Below are positions 11,978 through 23,981 of a DNA stretch of 64,000 nucleotides, piece by piece; the first letter of the stretch is position 1; the number at the start of each line of letters is the position of its first letter. Source of the DNA: Protea cynaroides (lineage: Eukaryota > Streptophyta > Magnoliopsida > Proteales > Proteaceae). Below the pieces are notes generated by a model. It searched no databases. It had not been told where the DNA came from and was given only the letters and a program-made list of their open reading frames with translations. Both the position numbers and the translations under genes were made by a program. The stretch covers positions 31,365,343-31,429,342 of the forward strand of contig CM053265.1 of assembly GCA_028583415.1 (NCBI GenBank), given 5' to 3'.

Positions 11978-13146
11978 GATGTTGAAGGGTGTTGGTGCAC
12001 TTCTGAAGTGTGATGGCGTACTTCTCAAGTGTGCTGGTGCACTTCTTCTTCTTCATCTTTATTCTTCTTCCACTTCTTCTTTAATCATGTTCTTTTTTCT
12101 TCTTTCTTCTTCATTCTTCTTCTTATTTTTCTTCTTCTTTTTATTCTTCTTCTGTTTTCCACCTTTCTCTGACACTATGGGTTACGATCATCTCGTGTGT
12201 TAGCATCCAAGTTTTATTATTCTGACATCTGATTTGAAGACCCAACTCCTTCCTAAGATTAAGCTACACTCTAGCGTAATCGCATTTGGATTCCCTCTAC
12301 ATCTAGAAGCTGCGGTTGAGATTGAGTGTTGGGTTTGCAACTCAGATTATCAAAAGAATAAAATTTGGATGCCTAATTGCAGATGATCGTGAACCATATT
12401 GTTATAAAATGGTGCAAACTGTCCATGTGCTCTTTGAATGAAAAAGAAAATGAAGAAGAATAATGTAGACGGAGGAAAAAGAAGAATAAGAAGAAGAGGA
12501 CGAAACATGAAGAATGAAGAAGAAGAAAGAGGAAGAATGAAGAAGAATGAGGAAGAATGAAGAAAGATACTGAAGAAAAAAGATGAAGTAGAAGAAAAGG
12601 ATGAAAAAGAAGAAGAATGAAGAAGAAGAAGAACGAAGAAGAAAAAGAAAGAAGAAGAATGAAGAAGAAGAAAAAGAAGATGAAGATTGAAAAATGGAGA
12701 AGAAAAAAGATGAAAAAGAAAAAGAATTAGTAGAAGAAGACGAATGAAGCAGAAGAAGACGAATGAAGAAGAAGAAGATGAAGAGGAATGAAGAAAACAA
12801 CGTGAAAGAAGAAAGAAGAACACAAAAGAAAAAGAAGAAGAAGAATGGAGAAGAAGAAGAATGAAGAAGAAGAATGTTGAAGAAGGATGAGGAACAGAGA
12901 AGAAAAATGAAGAATGAAGAAGAAGAATGAACAAAAGAATGAGAAAGACGAACATAAAAGAAGAAGAATCGAAGAAGAAGAATGTAGAAGAAGCATGAAA
13001 AACAAAGAAAAAGAATGATGAAGAAAAAGAAGAAGATGAAGAAAGTAGTTGAAAGAAGAAGAATGAAAAAGAAAGAAGAAGAAAAAGTAGAAGAAGAATG
13101 CGAAAAAGAATGAAGAAGAATCAGAAGAAATTTACATAAAAAAAAT
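11978..13146 (+). repeat. Satellite unit 5
   Basis: 1169 bp. The pyrimidine arm is shorter than in other units. The core arms start near 12168 and 12331. Confidence 0.85.
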
Positions 13147-13872
13147 GATGTAGAAGGGCGCTGGCGCACTTCCTCTTCTTCTTTATTCTTCTTCCACTTC
13201 TTCTTACATCTTGTCCTTTTTTCTTTTTCTTCTTCATTCTTCTTCTCCCGTCTTCTTTTACCTTCTTCTTCTTCATTCTTCTTCTTTCGCCTTCTCATTC
13301 ATCTTCTTATTTTTATTCTTCTTCATTCTTCTTCTGTTTCCCACCTTTTTGTGACATTATGGGTTACGATCATCTCATTTATTTGCATCCACATTTTGTT
13401 CTTCTGATAATCTGATTTGAAGATCCAACTCCGTCTTAGGATTAATCTACTCTCTAGCACATTCTCATTTGGATTCCCTCTGCATCTAGAAGGTGTGGTT
13501 GAGATTGAGTGTTGGGTTTGCAACTCAGATTGTCAGAAGAATAAAATTTGGATGCCTAATTGCAGATGATTGGGAACAATGTTATCATAAAATGGTGCAA
13601 ACTGTGCCCGTGCTCTTTGAATGAAAAAGAAAACAAAGAAGAATAATGTAGAAGGAGGAAAAATAAGAATAACAAGAAGAGGACAAAACTTGTAGAATGA
13701 AGAAGAAGAAAGAAGAAGAATGAGGAAGAAAGAGGAAGAGAAAGAAGAAAAATAATGAAGAAAAAAGATGAAGCAGAAGAAAAGGAAGAAAAAGAAGAAG
13801 AAGAAGAAGAACGAAGAAGAAAAAGAAAGAAGAAGAATGAAGAAGAAAAAAAAGAAGATGAAGATTGGAAAA
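13147..13872 (+). repeat. Satellite unit 6, left part
   Basis: The left 726 bp of a unit cut by element A. The core arms start at 13350 and 13514. The missing part of the purine arm resumes at 50710-51135; the two parts sum to about 1148 bp, a normal unit length. Confidence 0.85.
13868..13872 (+). repeat. Candidate target-site copy of element A, left
   Basis: GAAAA immediately before the LTR start TGTAAG. After the far LTR end (50709) the sequence is AAAAT, so four A are shared directly at both edges. This is short and low in complexity, but supported by the satellite continuing in phase. Confidence 0.45.
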
Positions 13873-14236
13873 TGTAAGTCCCGTATCGAACTAACCAGTC
13901 TTACCACATTGTACCAGGTCTACCTATAATGGTCGAGCCAAATGGACCAAATGCGTGAAGGAAATAGCGAAACTAGGTAATAAACTGACCCAAAAACAGT
14001 AAAATAGAGGGCAGGGTCGCATACCTAGATAGGTAGGGTCGACCCCCCCTCATTAAGAAGTCAGACCCCTGATATTTTAACTGGGGGTCGGACAACTTAG
14101 AACTGAGGGTCGACGGGATCTCCGACCCCCTCATCGATCCCCTCTTTGCCAACAGAAACTGCAAATAGGAAACTTTCTAAATTTCAATGGGATTCTTTCC
14201 TAATCTCAATGGGACTTATTTTGAGAGATTCTACTC

Positions 14237-14245
14237 TATAAATAG
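14237..14245 (+). promoter_or_regulatory. LTR TATA box, element A
   Basis: TATAAATAG about 365 bp into the LTR, within CTCTATAAATAGGACG. Transcription would be expected to start about 30 bp downstream (inference). The minus-strand elements have TATTTAAAG at the same place. Confidence 0.7.
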
Positions 14246-15762
14246 GACGTCCCTAAGCCTCTTTCACTCCGTTTGAAACCCTAATTGAAAGTGAGAGAAA
14301 GAGAAGAGAAAGAGAAGAGAAGGAAAGTTTGAGAAGAAGACTAAAGTGAAGAATTCAGAGAAACCTCTGAATCTCAGCAAAACCTAAGGTATGGGCACGT
14401 TTCCATTGATGATTTAAGACCTTAGAATAGTTTATGAAGAGGGTATGGTCTAGGAGAAACCTAAATCATCCATCCATGGGAGGATTTCAATGAAATCCAT
14501 GGAGGAATCCTGGTAGGCAAAGTAAGGAAGAAACCTAGAGTTTTAAGCCATAAAACAAGCATAGAATGGATTGTGGAAGTAAGCCATAGGACCCAAACAT
14601 GAAAGAATGGACTGTAGAATGAAATTCTCGACTCAAACCATGGGGGGTCGCTCGTGGGGTTGATTGGGAATCGATCCTACCAGACCACAAGATCGACCCC
14701 CAGCATTCGGGAAGTCTAGGAATGCGGTGGTTGCACCCAGGGTCGATGGAACATCCGACCCTGGCATCGACCCTACCCTGGGGATCGCAGTAAACTGCTA
14801 CCCTACCTACGAGCCACCCTCCGACCCTCGCTTAACAGCAAGTCTAAAATTACCGGAATGACTTCTAACTAAAATCTATCGACTTGTTAGGTTTTCCTAT
14901 TGATATAAAAGTGATTCTTAAAGCTTGAAAGAGGATCTACACTCAAGCAAAGGTGAGGGAACAAGACCTAAACTAATTGGCTAATAATAAACTATTTTAT
15001 TTCTTGAGTCCAATGCCATGACTGATTCTATGCGTGTATGCTTGTAATGTGCATTCAACATGTCATCCAATATTTCTATTATTATTGTTCATGCATATTT
15101 ACTTCGTTGTTTATAACATGATGATGATGATGATGATAGGAATAGGCATGTGAATGTTTGTGTTTAGTTATTGTACTTGATGCGGATAGGAGATGGTATC
15201 AATAGGTACTTCAATGCCGTTTTCATTGGGTATATTGTGTCATAGATCTATACAAGTCTTGTCCACTGACATCGTCGTATCGCCATTACCTTAGCAGAAC
15301 TATTATGTCGTAGGGTATCAGGGGAGGTGGTCTCGGACTGTGTAGTCTTCGACTCTGTCGAGGGGCCTTAGCTCTATCTCTATGGATGTATTGAGGGATG
15401 CTTGGGTGAGGCCTTGGATACACTGATTGACATTAGGATTGGTTATTTGTGGGCCCAGTTTGCAAGCCCTCGCCAACAGGATCTTACGTGTTGGTATGAG
15501 GCAACCGGTACTACCATGTCATTTTCATGGTGGTATATTGTGTCATATTGGGTGCATGTGGGGTCGACATTGCCGTTTTCATTGGATGGTTTCACACACT
15601 ATGTATAGAGGTGAGGCGGCCACCGAACCTTTCTATAGCACATTGCAAACTTATATACCAAACCACAGATATGAATTGAATGCATGCATATGTTTGTTGC
15701 ATTGTTTTGTTTGCTCACTGAGCCGTGATGTGTACTCATCCTTTCGACGTCGGATATTTTTA

Positions 15763-15897
15763 GTTGATGATGCAGGTACCACTGTGGAAGACTATATGAA
15801 TGCTTCTGTGTACGGGCACGTTGCTGCGATGGAGGCTGAAGACGTAGTGGAGACGCATGACTCCTCATGCAAGTGCAACTCAAGCATTTTCGATTAG
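15763..15897 (+). CDS. Conserved LTR small ORF (element A 5' LTR)
   Basis: This is a 44-residue stretch ending at TAG 15895-15897. It reads VDDAGTTVEDYMNASVYG, then HVAAMEAE and a Cys-rich end (CKCNS). Function is unknown and I do not recognise the family. The same frame, length (43-44 aa) and stop position recur in five other LTRs here, including the divergent H family. Differences in length are multiples of three, apart from one late insertion in the 29309 LTR. There is no ATG upstream in this frame close by. A splice-acceptor-like GATGCAG|GT sits at 15775, so it may be an exon rather than a free-standing gene. The frame is also open upstream to about 15427. Confidence 0.45.
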   Translation, partial: VDDAGTTVEDYMNASVYGHVAAMEAEDVVETHDSSCKCNSSIFD

Positions 15898-16180
15898 ATT
15901 TTTATTTGAATTATTAAGGAAATATAATTTGATATTTTATTTACTTATGTCTCGGTTGATACAACATAATTTGATATTTTATTTATGATTATCATAGTTA
16001 GATTCCTCAGTTCATTTAATATTAAGACTTCCGCTATTGTGTATTTATTCTGATTATGGTTGTGGATGTGTATGGTTTAGTTTACAAGGACACAACCTAT
16101 TAGAGATCCTGGTTGAACCGTTGATTTATTAGCGGTTAATCACACCATTCTGAATAGTACGGAATTAGGGTGTGATAACT

Positions 16181-16192
16181 TGGTATCAGAGC
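16181..16192 (+). other. Primer-binding site, element A
   Basis: TGGTATCAGAGC, three bases after the LTR end. This is the classic plant site complementary to the 3' end of initiator-Met tRNA, where minus-strand DNA synthesis starts. Confidence 0.9.
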
Positions 16193-16468
16193 CCTCAGGC
16201 CCTGTCTGCTAAACCAGTATACTTTCACAAAAGTTCGTGAACTGAGTTAGGATTTAATTTAAAAGCTGTAATAAGAACACACTCTAAGCACCTGTGTTGT
16301 ATGAGACAAAATTAAGAAAGAGAATAATGCACATATAAAAGAAAAAACAAGTTTTATATATACATCAAATCAAAAGCAATGTTTTTACAAGTCTAAAGCA
16401 GAGTATAGTCCATAATCCGGACAGTTACTCTATAATATAAGAAAAACAAAAGAAAATATATATATATA
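16193..16468 (+). other. Element A leader between PBS and antisense ORF
   Basis: AT-rich leader without coding signal. It would be the 3' UTR side of the antisense transcript. A (TA)n tract lies at 16457-16468. Confidence 0.6.
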
Positions 16469-17692
16469 TCATGGAGCTGGAGGTGCTGGAGGAGGAGGTG
16501 TCTCGCGATCTCTATCATAGTCCTCAGCATACACCCTAGTCAACCAGGCCACCTGAGTCTGGGTCTCCGGGAGACTAGCTGCCAGCTCGGCCATCCGTTA
16601 ATCTGACGCACGCTGGGCCTCCCTAATCTCACGCAAAAGCTTCATAATATCTTCAGAAGGTGGGCGTAAAGGACCAGCCATGTGTGAAGGAGCCCAAGAT
16701 GGACCAGCTCTAGTAGAATGTGGAGGTGATGGAGGAGGTATAGCATCCACATCCATATACATGTGATCCTCATCATCACCCCCATGAACCCCTACTGCTC
16801 CAGCGGCTGCTGTTGCTGCCTCAGTGTCAGTCATCTCCACTCGAGTACGTGGACGCACCAGAGCATTCATCTCCTCATCACTGACCTGAGCATCCTGCAT
16901 GCCCATCTTACAGATGGCCTCCCAATTCAGAGGTGATGAGAAGGATTTCTTCTGAATCCTCTCATCCACCATGTCAACACCCAGGTGGGTAAGTAGCATA
17001 GAGATCATGCGTCCATAAGGCAGGTTGCCAGTTTGACCGGGCAACATAGCACTGATCATCATCCGCATAATGATGTAAAGAAGGCAGACAGGCTGCCTAG
17101 TGCAGATACAGTACAACAGATACTGGGTCAACTGGGAGATCCTCTCGTAGTGCCCACTCTGAGGTATCAAGTTGTGCTGAATAATCTTACAGTACACCCG
17201 AGGCTCTGGACGAAGGTAGATCGCTTTCATCTCCCAGCAATCCTCTCTGATGATCTAATGGTCAATCTCAGCTCTCATCCCCAATGAAAAGAACTGGGGC
17301 GCTCCAGGAGCACAAAACACCAGGGGGCCGTCGTATGAAATGCCCAACAAGTCGGTTAGTTGCCGATAATCAAATAAAATCTCGACTCCCTTGACGTAGC
17401 TGGTGATCCGGAGCTCTCGACCCCTCTCGGTACCGTTGTAATCCCCCACCACTTGGAGATTACAGTAAAACTGTCTCACCAAATCTGGCCGAGTGCAGGC
17501 GTCATAGGTGATCACGGGAAGCCAGCCCATGTCACCAAAAGCCCTCTCCACATCGAACAAGGCCATGCTAGCCAAGTCCACCCGACGACCTCCCTCTACC
17601 TTTTTACGAGAGTAGCGGGCATACTGTGCCTCAGCCTCATTAGAACAAAAGCAGACTAGGTCATGAACCCTGGGTACTTTGGTACAAGCCAT
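16469..17692 (-). pseudogene. Element A antisense ORF (aORF), plant-transposon-protein-like
   Basis: The product is a protein of unknown role encoded opposite to gag. The start at 17692 begins MACTKVPRVHD; sister copies begin MARTKVPR. The first half has the pattern LVRQFYCNLQVVG, then ITSYVKGVEI.FDYRQLTDLLGI, which reminds me of the Pfam putative plant transposon protein domain (PF20167-like, from memory). The C-terminus has an acidic patch, a Pro/Ser linker and a heptad-like Glu/Arg/Gln region, and ends RETPPPPAPPAP at 16469. The frame is unbroken over 408 codons except for TAG at about 17257 and TAA at about 16600, both single changes from Gln codons. About 30 codons of the coiled-coil-like part are missing compared with B and C. 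Confidence 0.75.
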
Positions 17693-17697
17693 ACTAT

Positions 17698-18137
17698 CTG
17701 TAAAAATAAAGAAAACAGATACCGGCATAGTAAAGATGAAAAACCCAAAAATTTTGACATTATAACGACATAAATTGGTCAAAAGCCTCACTTTTTACCC
17801 ATACACGTGGGTAGGAAGACTTATATAGGTTCTAAACGATCCTGTAAGACTCATACAGTGGGAAATTTCGTCTAAAGAGATCGAATTTGAAGAAATTTCA
17901 AGAAATTCAAAAATCTCGACAAATTAGGGGAAAAATGGGAAATTTCAAGTTTCTCGATAACCAATCGATGAAATTCAAATATTTTTGAGGGCTTTCATCC
18001 ATTGAGTCACCAACAACAAAAACCCTCAATAAAAATCGAATTTTTACCGTTGGAAAAAGTTTAATTGAAGAAAACGATATAAATGAGCAAAAACCTAGTT
18101 AAGAAACCCTAAAAACATGAAATTGTAGAGAACATAC
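17698..18137 (-). other. 5'-UTR intron of element A aORF
   Basis: Read on the minus strand, the donor is ATAG|GTATGT at 18137 and the acceptor TTTTTACAG at 17698, five bases before the ATG. It is 440 bp. The same intron occurs in B (442), C (441) and D (440). Confidence 0.65.
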
Positions 18138-18280
18138 CTATAGGGGTGGAGTAGACGTCGAAATGAGAAGCAAATATCACCAATGGGTCCGAGTTGTCAC
18201 TGTAGCAACTCAGAGGGACGAGCCGAGTCGGAAAGGAGGAGGAAGAATGAGAAATGGATTCAAAATCGGGATTAAAAACC

Positions 18281-18510
18281 TGATTTTTGGTCCGAGGGTC
18301 GGAGAATTCGACCAAAACATCCGACCCCCCCTCGGACCCCCTCATCGACCCACGGCTCTCAGTAATCTGACAGAGAACCAGGAGTCGAACCTAGGGTCGG
18401 ACATCCATCGACCCCCTCATCGACCCCCGGCTCTCGGTAAGAATCAATGATTCTCAGGGTCGCATACCTGAGGGTCGGACATCCATCGACCCCCACCATC
18501 GACCCTGCAG
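18281..18510. promoter_or_regulatory. GGGTCG/CGACCC hairpin cluster between aORF and gag, element A
   Basis: Four GGGTCG and six CGACCC words occur within about 220 bp, several arranged as stem-loops, for example GGGTCG, nine bases, CGACCC. The cluster lies between two divergent genes and repeats the motif of the LTR. A regulatory role is inferred. Confidence 0.5.
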
Positions 18511-18653
18511 TGAAAAATACAGTATTTTTGACAGAATGATCTGAAAAATTTGAAATTATCATTGGTTAGTGGATTTAAATATGAGAATGAAGTATATAAT
18601 GATTGCCTCATGTATTCTATGAATTTCAGGCATTCCCACTACCAGAACAGATA

Positions 18654-19929
18654 ATGGCTGGACACGGAGTGACCAGACAAAGCCGTAAATCTATCCCACC
18701 ACCACACCTGTGGGGGAAGACAGCCAGATACACCAGGAAACATAGGAGAATACGATCATGGCACCGTTCATAATTAATGGACAGACAAATCCTATAAATC
18801 TTCCAGTTCCACCTACAGACCTAGCTATAGTCGTAATGAATTTGGCCCAACAACTGCAGCAAATACAACAGGCACAAGCTACTATGCAAGCTACCATAGG
18901 CATGACCATTCTAGCTGCACAGACGACACCGATGCCAGCAGGACAGGCAAGTACAGTACAAGGGGGAAGTAACACAGTACCCCACGCACATCAGAGTCTC
19001 GTCATGCTGGCTCAAGTACAAAACTCGGAAGTAGCTCCAGGTGGATATCAATACCAACCACCAATGTATGGGGCTTATGTCCCGCATCAACTAGACTACT
19101 CTAGATTGGTGGAGCATTTTCTGAAGATGAAGCCCAAGGAGTATAGTGGTAAGCCTGATGATCCGTTGTGGCCAGCACATTGGATCGATGAGATGGAGAG
19201 AAATTTCACGATGATGACAGTGAAAGAAGAAGAGAAGGTATTGTGTGCAACATTCATGCTGAAAGGCGATGCACACCACTGGTGGAAGTCCACACGGACG
19301 TATCTGATGACAAAGCACACCCAATTGACTTGGGATATATACAAGGAGACATTCTTTGAGAAGTATTTTCCTAGGAGTTTCAGAGATTCCATGGAGAAGG
19401 AGTTCCTGAGCTTGTATCAGGGACTGATGACTGTCGATGCATATCAACAGCGTTATGAGGAGCTGTTTTTCTTTGCACTAGTCAGTATGCAAGTGGAGGA
19501 TACAAAGACCCAAAGGTTCATCATGGGACTTAGGGGAAGCATACGGGAAAATGTTCTTGGACTTGAGAAGAAAATCTACAATGAAGCTATACAAATTGCT
19601 CGAGTGATAGAGTCGAGCCAGAAAGAGAGCTACTTTGCTCAAAATAGAGGAATAAAAATGCCAAATGGAAATTCTTACAACGGAGGGAGCACCAAGGTAT
19701 TCAAACCCTTCCGTACCTAAGGTTCAATGCTGTAGCTAAGACTACTTCAGCAGCTCAACCGCAACCAAAGCAAAATGGTGAAGGAATAAGATGTTTTAAC
19801 TGCAATCAAGTAGGGCATGTCGCAAGAGAGTGTACTAAGCCCAAAAAGCAACTACATCAAGGAAGAGTTTATGCTGTTATATTTGAGGATGCTTTCACAT
19901 CGCCTGATGTGGTCACAGGTATGTCCTGA
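18654..19929 (+). pseudogene. gag: Element A gag
   Basis: Gag is the capsid-nucleocapsid precursor that forms the retrotransposon particle. The ATG at 18654 (MAGHGVTRQSRK) follows a conserved acceptor-like TTTCAG|GCA ending at 18629. A small insertion in the Pro-rich N-terminus shifts the frame, and the long open part runs 18758-19720. The core has RLVEHFLKMKPKEYSGKP, PLWPAHWIDEMERNF and GDAHHWWKSTRTYL (retrotransposon gag domain). A TAA at about 19718 and a 1-nt deletion follow. The zinc knuckle CFNCNQVGHVAREC near 19794 is complete. Unspliced, gag stops at TGA 19927-19929, inside the mini-intron. Confidence 0.85.
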
Positions 19930-19988
19930 AACTTCTCATTTTGTGTTACATTATGTGAGCATATAAACTAAATCAAAACAAATCACAG
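19919..19988 (+). other. gag-pol mini-intron, element A
   Basis: 70 bp. Donor TCACAG|GTATGT, acceptor AATCACAG|GT, AT-rich, with ACTAAAT as a possible branch site. Unspliced RNA meets TGA after three codons. Splicing (phase 1) joins DVVTG to IVPINGI and opens pol. Confidence 0.65.
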
Positions 19989-21939
19989 GTATCGTACCTA
20001 TTAATGGCATTCCCGCCAGAGTACTCTTTGATTCAGGAGCTACTCATTCTTTTATATCTGTGTCATTTGGAAAGGAGCTAAATCTACCCCTCAGATCCCT
20101 AGACTACAAACTGCTTGTACGATCGCCTATGGGATTAGAAGTGGAATTAGAAAAAGGTTATGGATCATGTCCAGTTCTTATTGACAAGAAGACTTTGGAT
20201 GCAACCTTGATCCAACTTGAGATGGCAGACTTTGACGTCATCTTGGGAATGGACTGGTTAGCTCGGCATTTTACAAACCTATTGTATGCCGAAAAGAAGC
20301 TGACATTTAAAGACAAGGAAGGATCAGAGTTCAGTTTTTCGAGAACCAAACTTCCCCGTAAACGAAAGCTCATACTTTCTGCATTAAAGGCTAGGAAGTG
20401 CCTTGAGAAAGGAGCAGTTGGGTATCTAGTATCTGTGGTCGATCTTACCAAAGAAGCACCAATGGAGGATATTGATGTCGTGCGTGACTAACTAGATGTA
20501 TTTCTTGAAGAACTACCAGGACTACCACCCGACCGCGCTAAAAAGTTTCTTATAGATCTGATACCTGGAGCCGCACCAGTATCTAAAGCACCTTATTGAA
20601 TGGCTCCTACTGAACTGAAGGAATTAAAAGTACAACTACAAGAACTGTTGGACAAGGGCTACATCCGACCTAGCATATCACCATGGGGAGCGCCAGTATT
20701 ATTCATGAAAAAGAAGGCGGTAGTGTTTGATTGTGTATAGACTACCTAGAACTGAATAAACTGACAACCAAGAATCGGTATCCATTGCCTCGGATCGATG
20801 ACTTGTTCGATCAGTTTCAAGGTGCCAAAGTGTTCTCCAAGATCGATCTTCGGTCAGGCTACCATCAGTTGAAGATTAAGGACGGTGATATCCCCAAGAC
20901 AACAATCAGGACCAGATATGGACATTATGAATTTCTGGTCATGTCTTTTGGATTGACGAATGCACCAGCAACCTTTATCGAACTTATGAATCGGGTATTC
21001 CACGATATGTTGGATACGTCAGTTATTGTATTTATCGATGATATATTGGTCTACTCCAAGGACAAGGAAACTCATATTAAGAATCTAAATGCCACTCTGC
21101 AGCAACTACGGAAGGAGAAGCTCTACGCCAAATTTACAAAGTGTGAGTTTTGGCTAAAGGAAGTCGCTTTTCTAGGCCATGTTGTATCCGCTGAAGGAAT
21201 TAAAGTGGATCCTAGCAAGATCAAAGCTATTGTAAAGTGGGAAGCACCAAAGAGCATTGCAAAAATTAGAAGTTTCTTAGGTCTAGCTGGGTATTATCGA
21301 CGATTTATGGAAGACTATTCCCGAATTTCCGTACCTCTCACCAGTCTGACTAAGATGGTCAAAAAATTTGTTTGGACTGATAAATGCGAGAAGAGTTTCC
21401 AAACATTAAAGGCTAGATTGATATCAGCTCCAATCTTGACAATTTCGATTCCAGGACAGCCATTTATTTTGTACACTGATGCGTCAGGACTGGGATTAGG
21501 ATGTGTACTTATGCAAGGAGAACAAGTAATTGCATATGCCTCAAGACAATTGAAGACACATGAGAAAAACTATCCCAGTCATGATTTGGAATTAGTGGCA
21601 GTAGTAAATGCTGTCAAAATATAGAGACATTACTTGTACGGAGAGAAATTTCAGATTAAATCAGATCACAAGAGTCTTACTTACCTCTTTAATCAGAAGG
21701 AGTTGAATATGAGACAAAGAAGATGGATAGAACTACTGAAAGACTATGATTGTGATATCCAGTATCATCCGAGAAAAGTTAATGTGGTTGCTGACGCACT
21801 GAGTAGAAAGGCAATGATAAAATCTCAAGAGGAGGTTAGCACCACTGCAGCACTGTGTACTACCAGAAAAGTATTCAATTACGGTAATGAGCAATTTGTA
21901 ATAGATGCACGGGGTGAATAAACCAACCAAGGGTTTATC
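19989..21939 (+). pseudogene. pol: Element A pol: protease, reverse transcriptase, RNase H (truncated)
   Basis: Polyprotein for maturation and reverse transcription. The protease has FDSGATHSF near 20030 (catalytic Asp). RT runs from about 20560 with ELLDKGYIRPSISPWGAP and FIDDIL at 21031 (catalytic pair). RNase H has LYTDASGLGLG near 21470. Breaks: TAA at about 20489, CGA-to-TGA near 20597, a frameshift near 20716, and Trp-to-TAG near 21622. The sequence stops at 21939, where the 5' LTR of element B begins; A's integrase and chromodomain are not found elsewhere in the window. Motifs match the Tekay/Del lineage of chromoviruses. Confidence 0.85.
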
Positions 21940-22303
21940 TGTAAGACCTGCATCAATCTAACCTGGTCTTACCACCTTGAACTAGGTCTACCCATCATGG
22001 TCGAGCCAAATGGACCAAGTGCGTGAAGGAGATAACGATCCCAGGTATTAAACTGACCCAAAAATAATAATATAAGGGGGGAGGGTCTCACACCTAGCTA
22101 GGCAGGGTCGGACCCCCCAATATAAAAGTCAGACCCTGAGTTTCTAACCAGGGGTCAGACAACTTAGAACCAGGGGTCGACGGGATCTCCGACCCCCTCA
22201 TCGACCCCCAGTCGGGTGATATGAATCATGATTTAGAAACTTTCCAAATTTCAATGGGATTATTTTCTAATCTCAGTGGGACTTATTTTGGGAGTTTCTA
22301 CTC

Positions 22304-22312
22304 TATAAATAG
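22304..22312 (+). promoter_or_regulatory. LTR TATA box, element B
   Basis: TATAAATAG at the same relative place as in element A. Confidence 0.65.
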
Positions 22313-23849
22313 GACGTCCCTATGCCTCTTTCACTCCTTTTAGAACCCTAATTGGATTAAGAGAAAGAAAAGAAAAGGAGAAGAGAAGGAAAGTGGAGAA
22401 GAAGACCAAAGAGAAGGCTTCAGAGAAACAAGTCTTTTTCTCAAGTATGGATACTATCTCCATGAATTTTTCTAAGACCTTAGATTAGATAGTGATGAGG
22501 GAATGATCTAGGAGAAACCTAAATCATCCATCCAAGGTTAGGTTTCAATGGAAACCATGGAGGAGATCCTTAAAACCAAGTAGGTGAATAAACTATAGCT
22601 CTAAACCATAGAACATGAATGGAATGGATTATAGAAGCAAGCCATAGTACCCAAACACGAAAGAATGGACTGTAGAATGAAAATCTCGACTAAACCCACG
22701 GGGGGTCGCACGTGGGGTCGATGGAGAATCGACCCTACCAGACCCTAGCATCGACCCCCAGTGTTTGGAAAGTCCAAAATAGGGGTGGTCGCACTCAGGG
22801 TCGATGGAAAATCTGACCCTAGCATCGACCCTACTACAGGGGGTCGTAGAAAACTACTACCCTACCTGCGACCCATCCTACGACCCCCAGTTAACAGCAA
22901 GCATTAAAAATTTGAATTAATTCTAATTAAATTCTATCGACTTGATTAGGTCTTCTATTGATATAATAGTGATATTAAGTTGATTCTTAAAGCTTGAAAG
23001 AGGATCTACAATCAAGCAAAGGTGAGGGAACAAGACCTAAACTAATTGGTTAATAATAAACTATTTTTATTTCTTGAGTCCAATGCCATGATTGATTTTA
23101 TGTGTGTATGCTTGTCATGTGCATTTAACATGTCATCTAATATTTCTATTATTATCGTTCATGCATATTTAAATTTATTATTTATAACATGATGATGATG
23201 ATGATGATGATGATGATAGGAATAGGCATGTGAATGTATGTGTGTGGTTAGTGTGCTTGATGCGAGCGAGTATCAGGGGGGTGTCATAGGCTGGGCCTCA
23301 GCACTCTAGCTCTATCTCTAACTCTAGTCTTGTCCACTGATATCGTATCGCCATTACCTTAGCAGAACTATTACGTCGTAGTGTATGAGGGGAGGTGGTC
23401 TCAGACCGTGTAGTCTCTGACTCTGTCGGGGGGACTTAGCCCTATCTCTATGGAAGTATTGAGGGATGCTGGGGTGAGGCCTTGGATACACTGTTTGGCA
23501 TTAGGATTGGTTAGTTGGGAGCCCAGTTTGTGAGCCCTCGCCAGCAGGGACTTACATGTTCGTATGGGTAGAGTATCAGGGGAAGTGTCATAGGCCGGGC
23601 CTTAAAACTTTAGCTCTATCTCTATCCCATGGTAGGGTGGATGGGGATGACAATAAATGTTAACCTTTGGGCGGGCCTTCACACCCTGTGCATAGAGGCG
23701 AGGCGGCCACCGAACCTTTCTATAGCGCATTGCAAACTTATTTACCAGACCACAGATATGAATTGAATGCATGCATATGTTTGTTGCATTGATTTGTTTG
23801 CTCACTGAGCCGTGATGTGTGCTCACCCTTTCGACGTTGAATGTTTTTA

Positions 23850-23981
23850 GTTGATGATGCAGGTACCACTGTTGAAGACTATATGAATACATCTGTGTAC
23901 GGGCACGTCGCTGCAATGAAAGCTGAAGACTTAGTGGATACGCATGACTCCTCATGGTGCAACTCATGCGTATTCGATTAG
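23850..23981 (+). CDS. Conserved LTR small ORF (element B)
   Basis: 43 residues (VDDAGTTVEDYMNTSVYG and onward) to TAG 23979-23981. It is one codon shorter than in A through an in-frame 3-bp loss in the Ser/Cys part, which is what a coding constraint would tolerate. Function unknown. Confidence 0.4.
   Translation, partial: VDDAGTTVEDYMNTSVYGHVAAMKAEDLVDTHDSSWCNSCVFD

Larger units (their letters stand above)
4697..13872 (+). repeat. GAA/TTC foldback satellite, array 1
   Basis: These are head-to-tail units of 1.17-1.26 kb. Each has four parts in order: a junction with one to four GCGCACTTC/GAAGTGCGC hairpins; about 200 bp of pyrimidines (TTC, CTT); a mixed-sequence core of about 240 bp whose two ends are inverted copies of each other; and about 700 bp of purines (GAA, AAG) ending in an A tract. 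The purine arm pairs loosely with the pyrimidine arm, so every unit has two symmetry axes. The array is interrupted by a LINE at 6634-8950 and ends inside a unit where element A inserted. Long Ser/Phe/Leu frames across it are composition artefacts. Confidence 0.9.
13873..16177 (+). repeat. Element A 5' LTR
   Basis: A 2305-bp LTR starting TGTAAG and ending TGTGATA, where other copies end TGTGACA. It contains, in order: a GGGTCG/CGACCC-rich U3 part (14030-14130), a TATA box (14237), splice-donor-like sites at 14389 (AAG|GTATGG) and 14953 (AAG|GTGAGG), a second GGGTCG cluster (14640-14830), an (ATG)n microsatellite at 15118-15138, and the conserved small ORF at 15763-15897. It is most similar to the LTR fragment at 49148-50709, as expected of its own 3' LTR. 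Confidence 0.9.

Noticed and set aside
4697..13872. Repeat-spacer structure suggesting a CRISPR-like array
   Set aside because: Units exceed 1 kb, have no unique spacers, and the setting is a plant nuclear genome.
13873..14300. CCCTAA words in the LTRs as telomere-like sequence
   Set aside because: Only single ACCCTAA words occur, in the LTR leader, with no tandem run.
15118..15138. (ATG)n tract as a functional element
   Set aside because: A trinucleotide microsatellite of variable length in every LTR; useful as a marker, with no sign of function.
15599..15883. Minus-strand ORF of 94 codons in the LTR, and its counterparts in other LTRs
   Set aside because: It is the antisense shadow of the conserved small ORF. 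Its ends vary between copies, while the sense ORF keeps length and stop.
19919..19988. gag/pol boundary as programmed frameshift or stop readthrough
   Set aside because: The segment holds canonical GT-AG borders, is AT-rich, and in every copy its removal alone restores the frame; no slippery site or readthrough context is shared.
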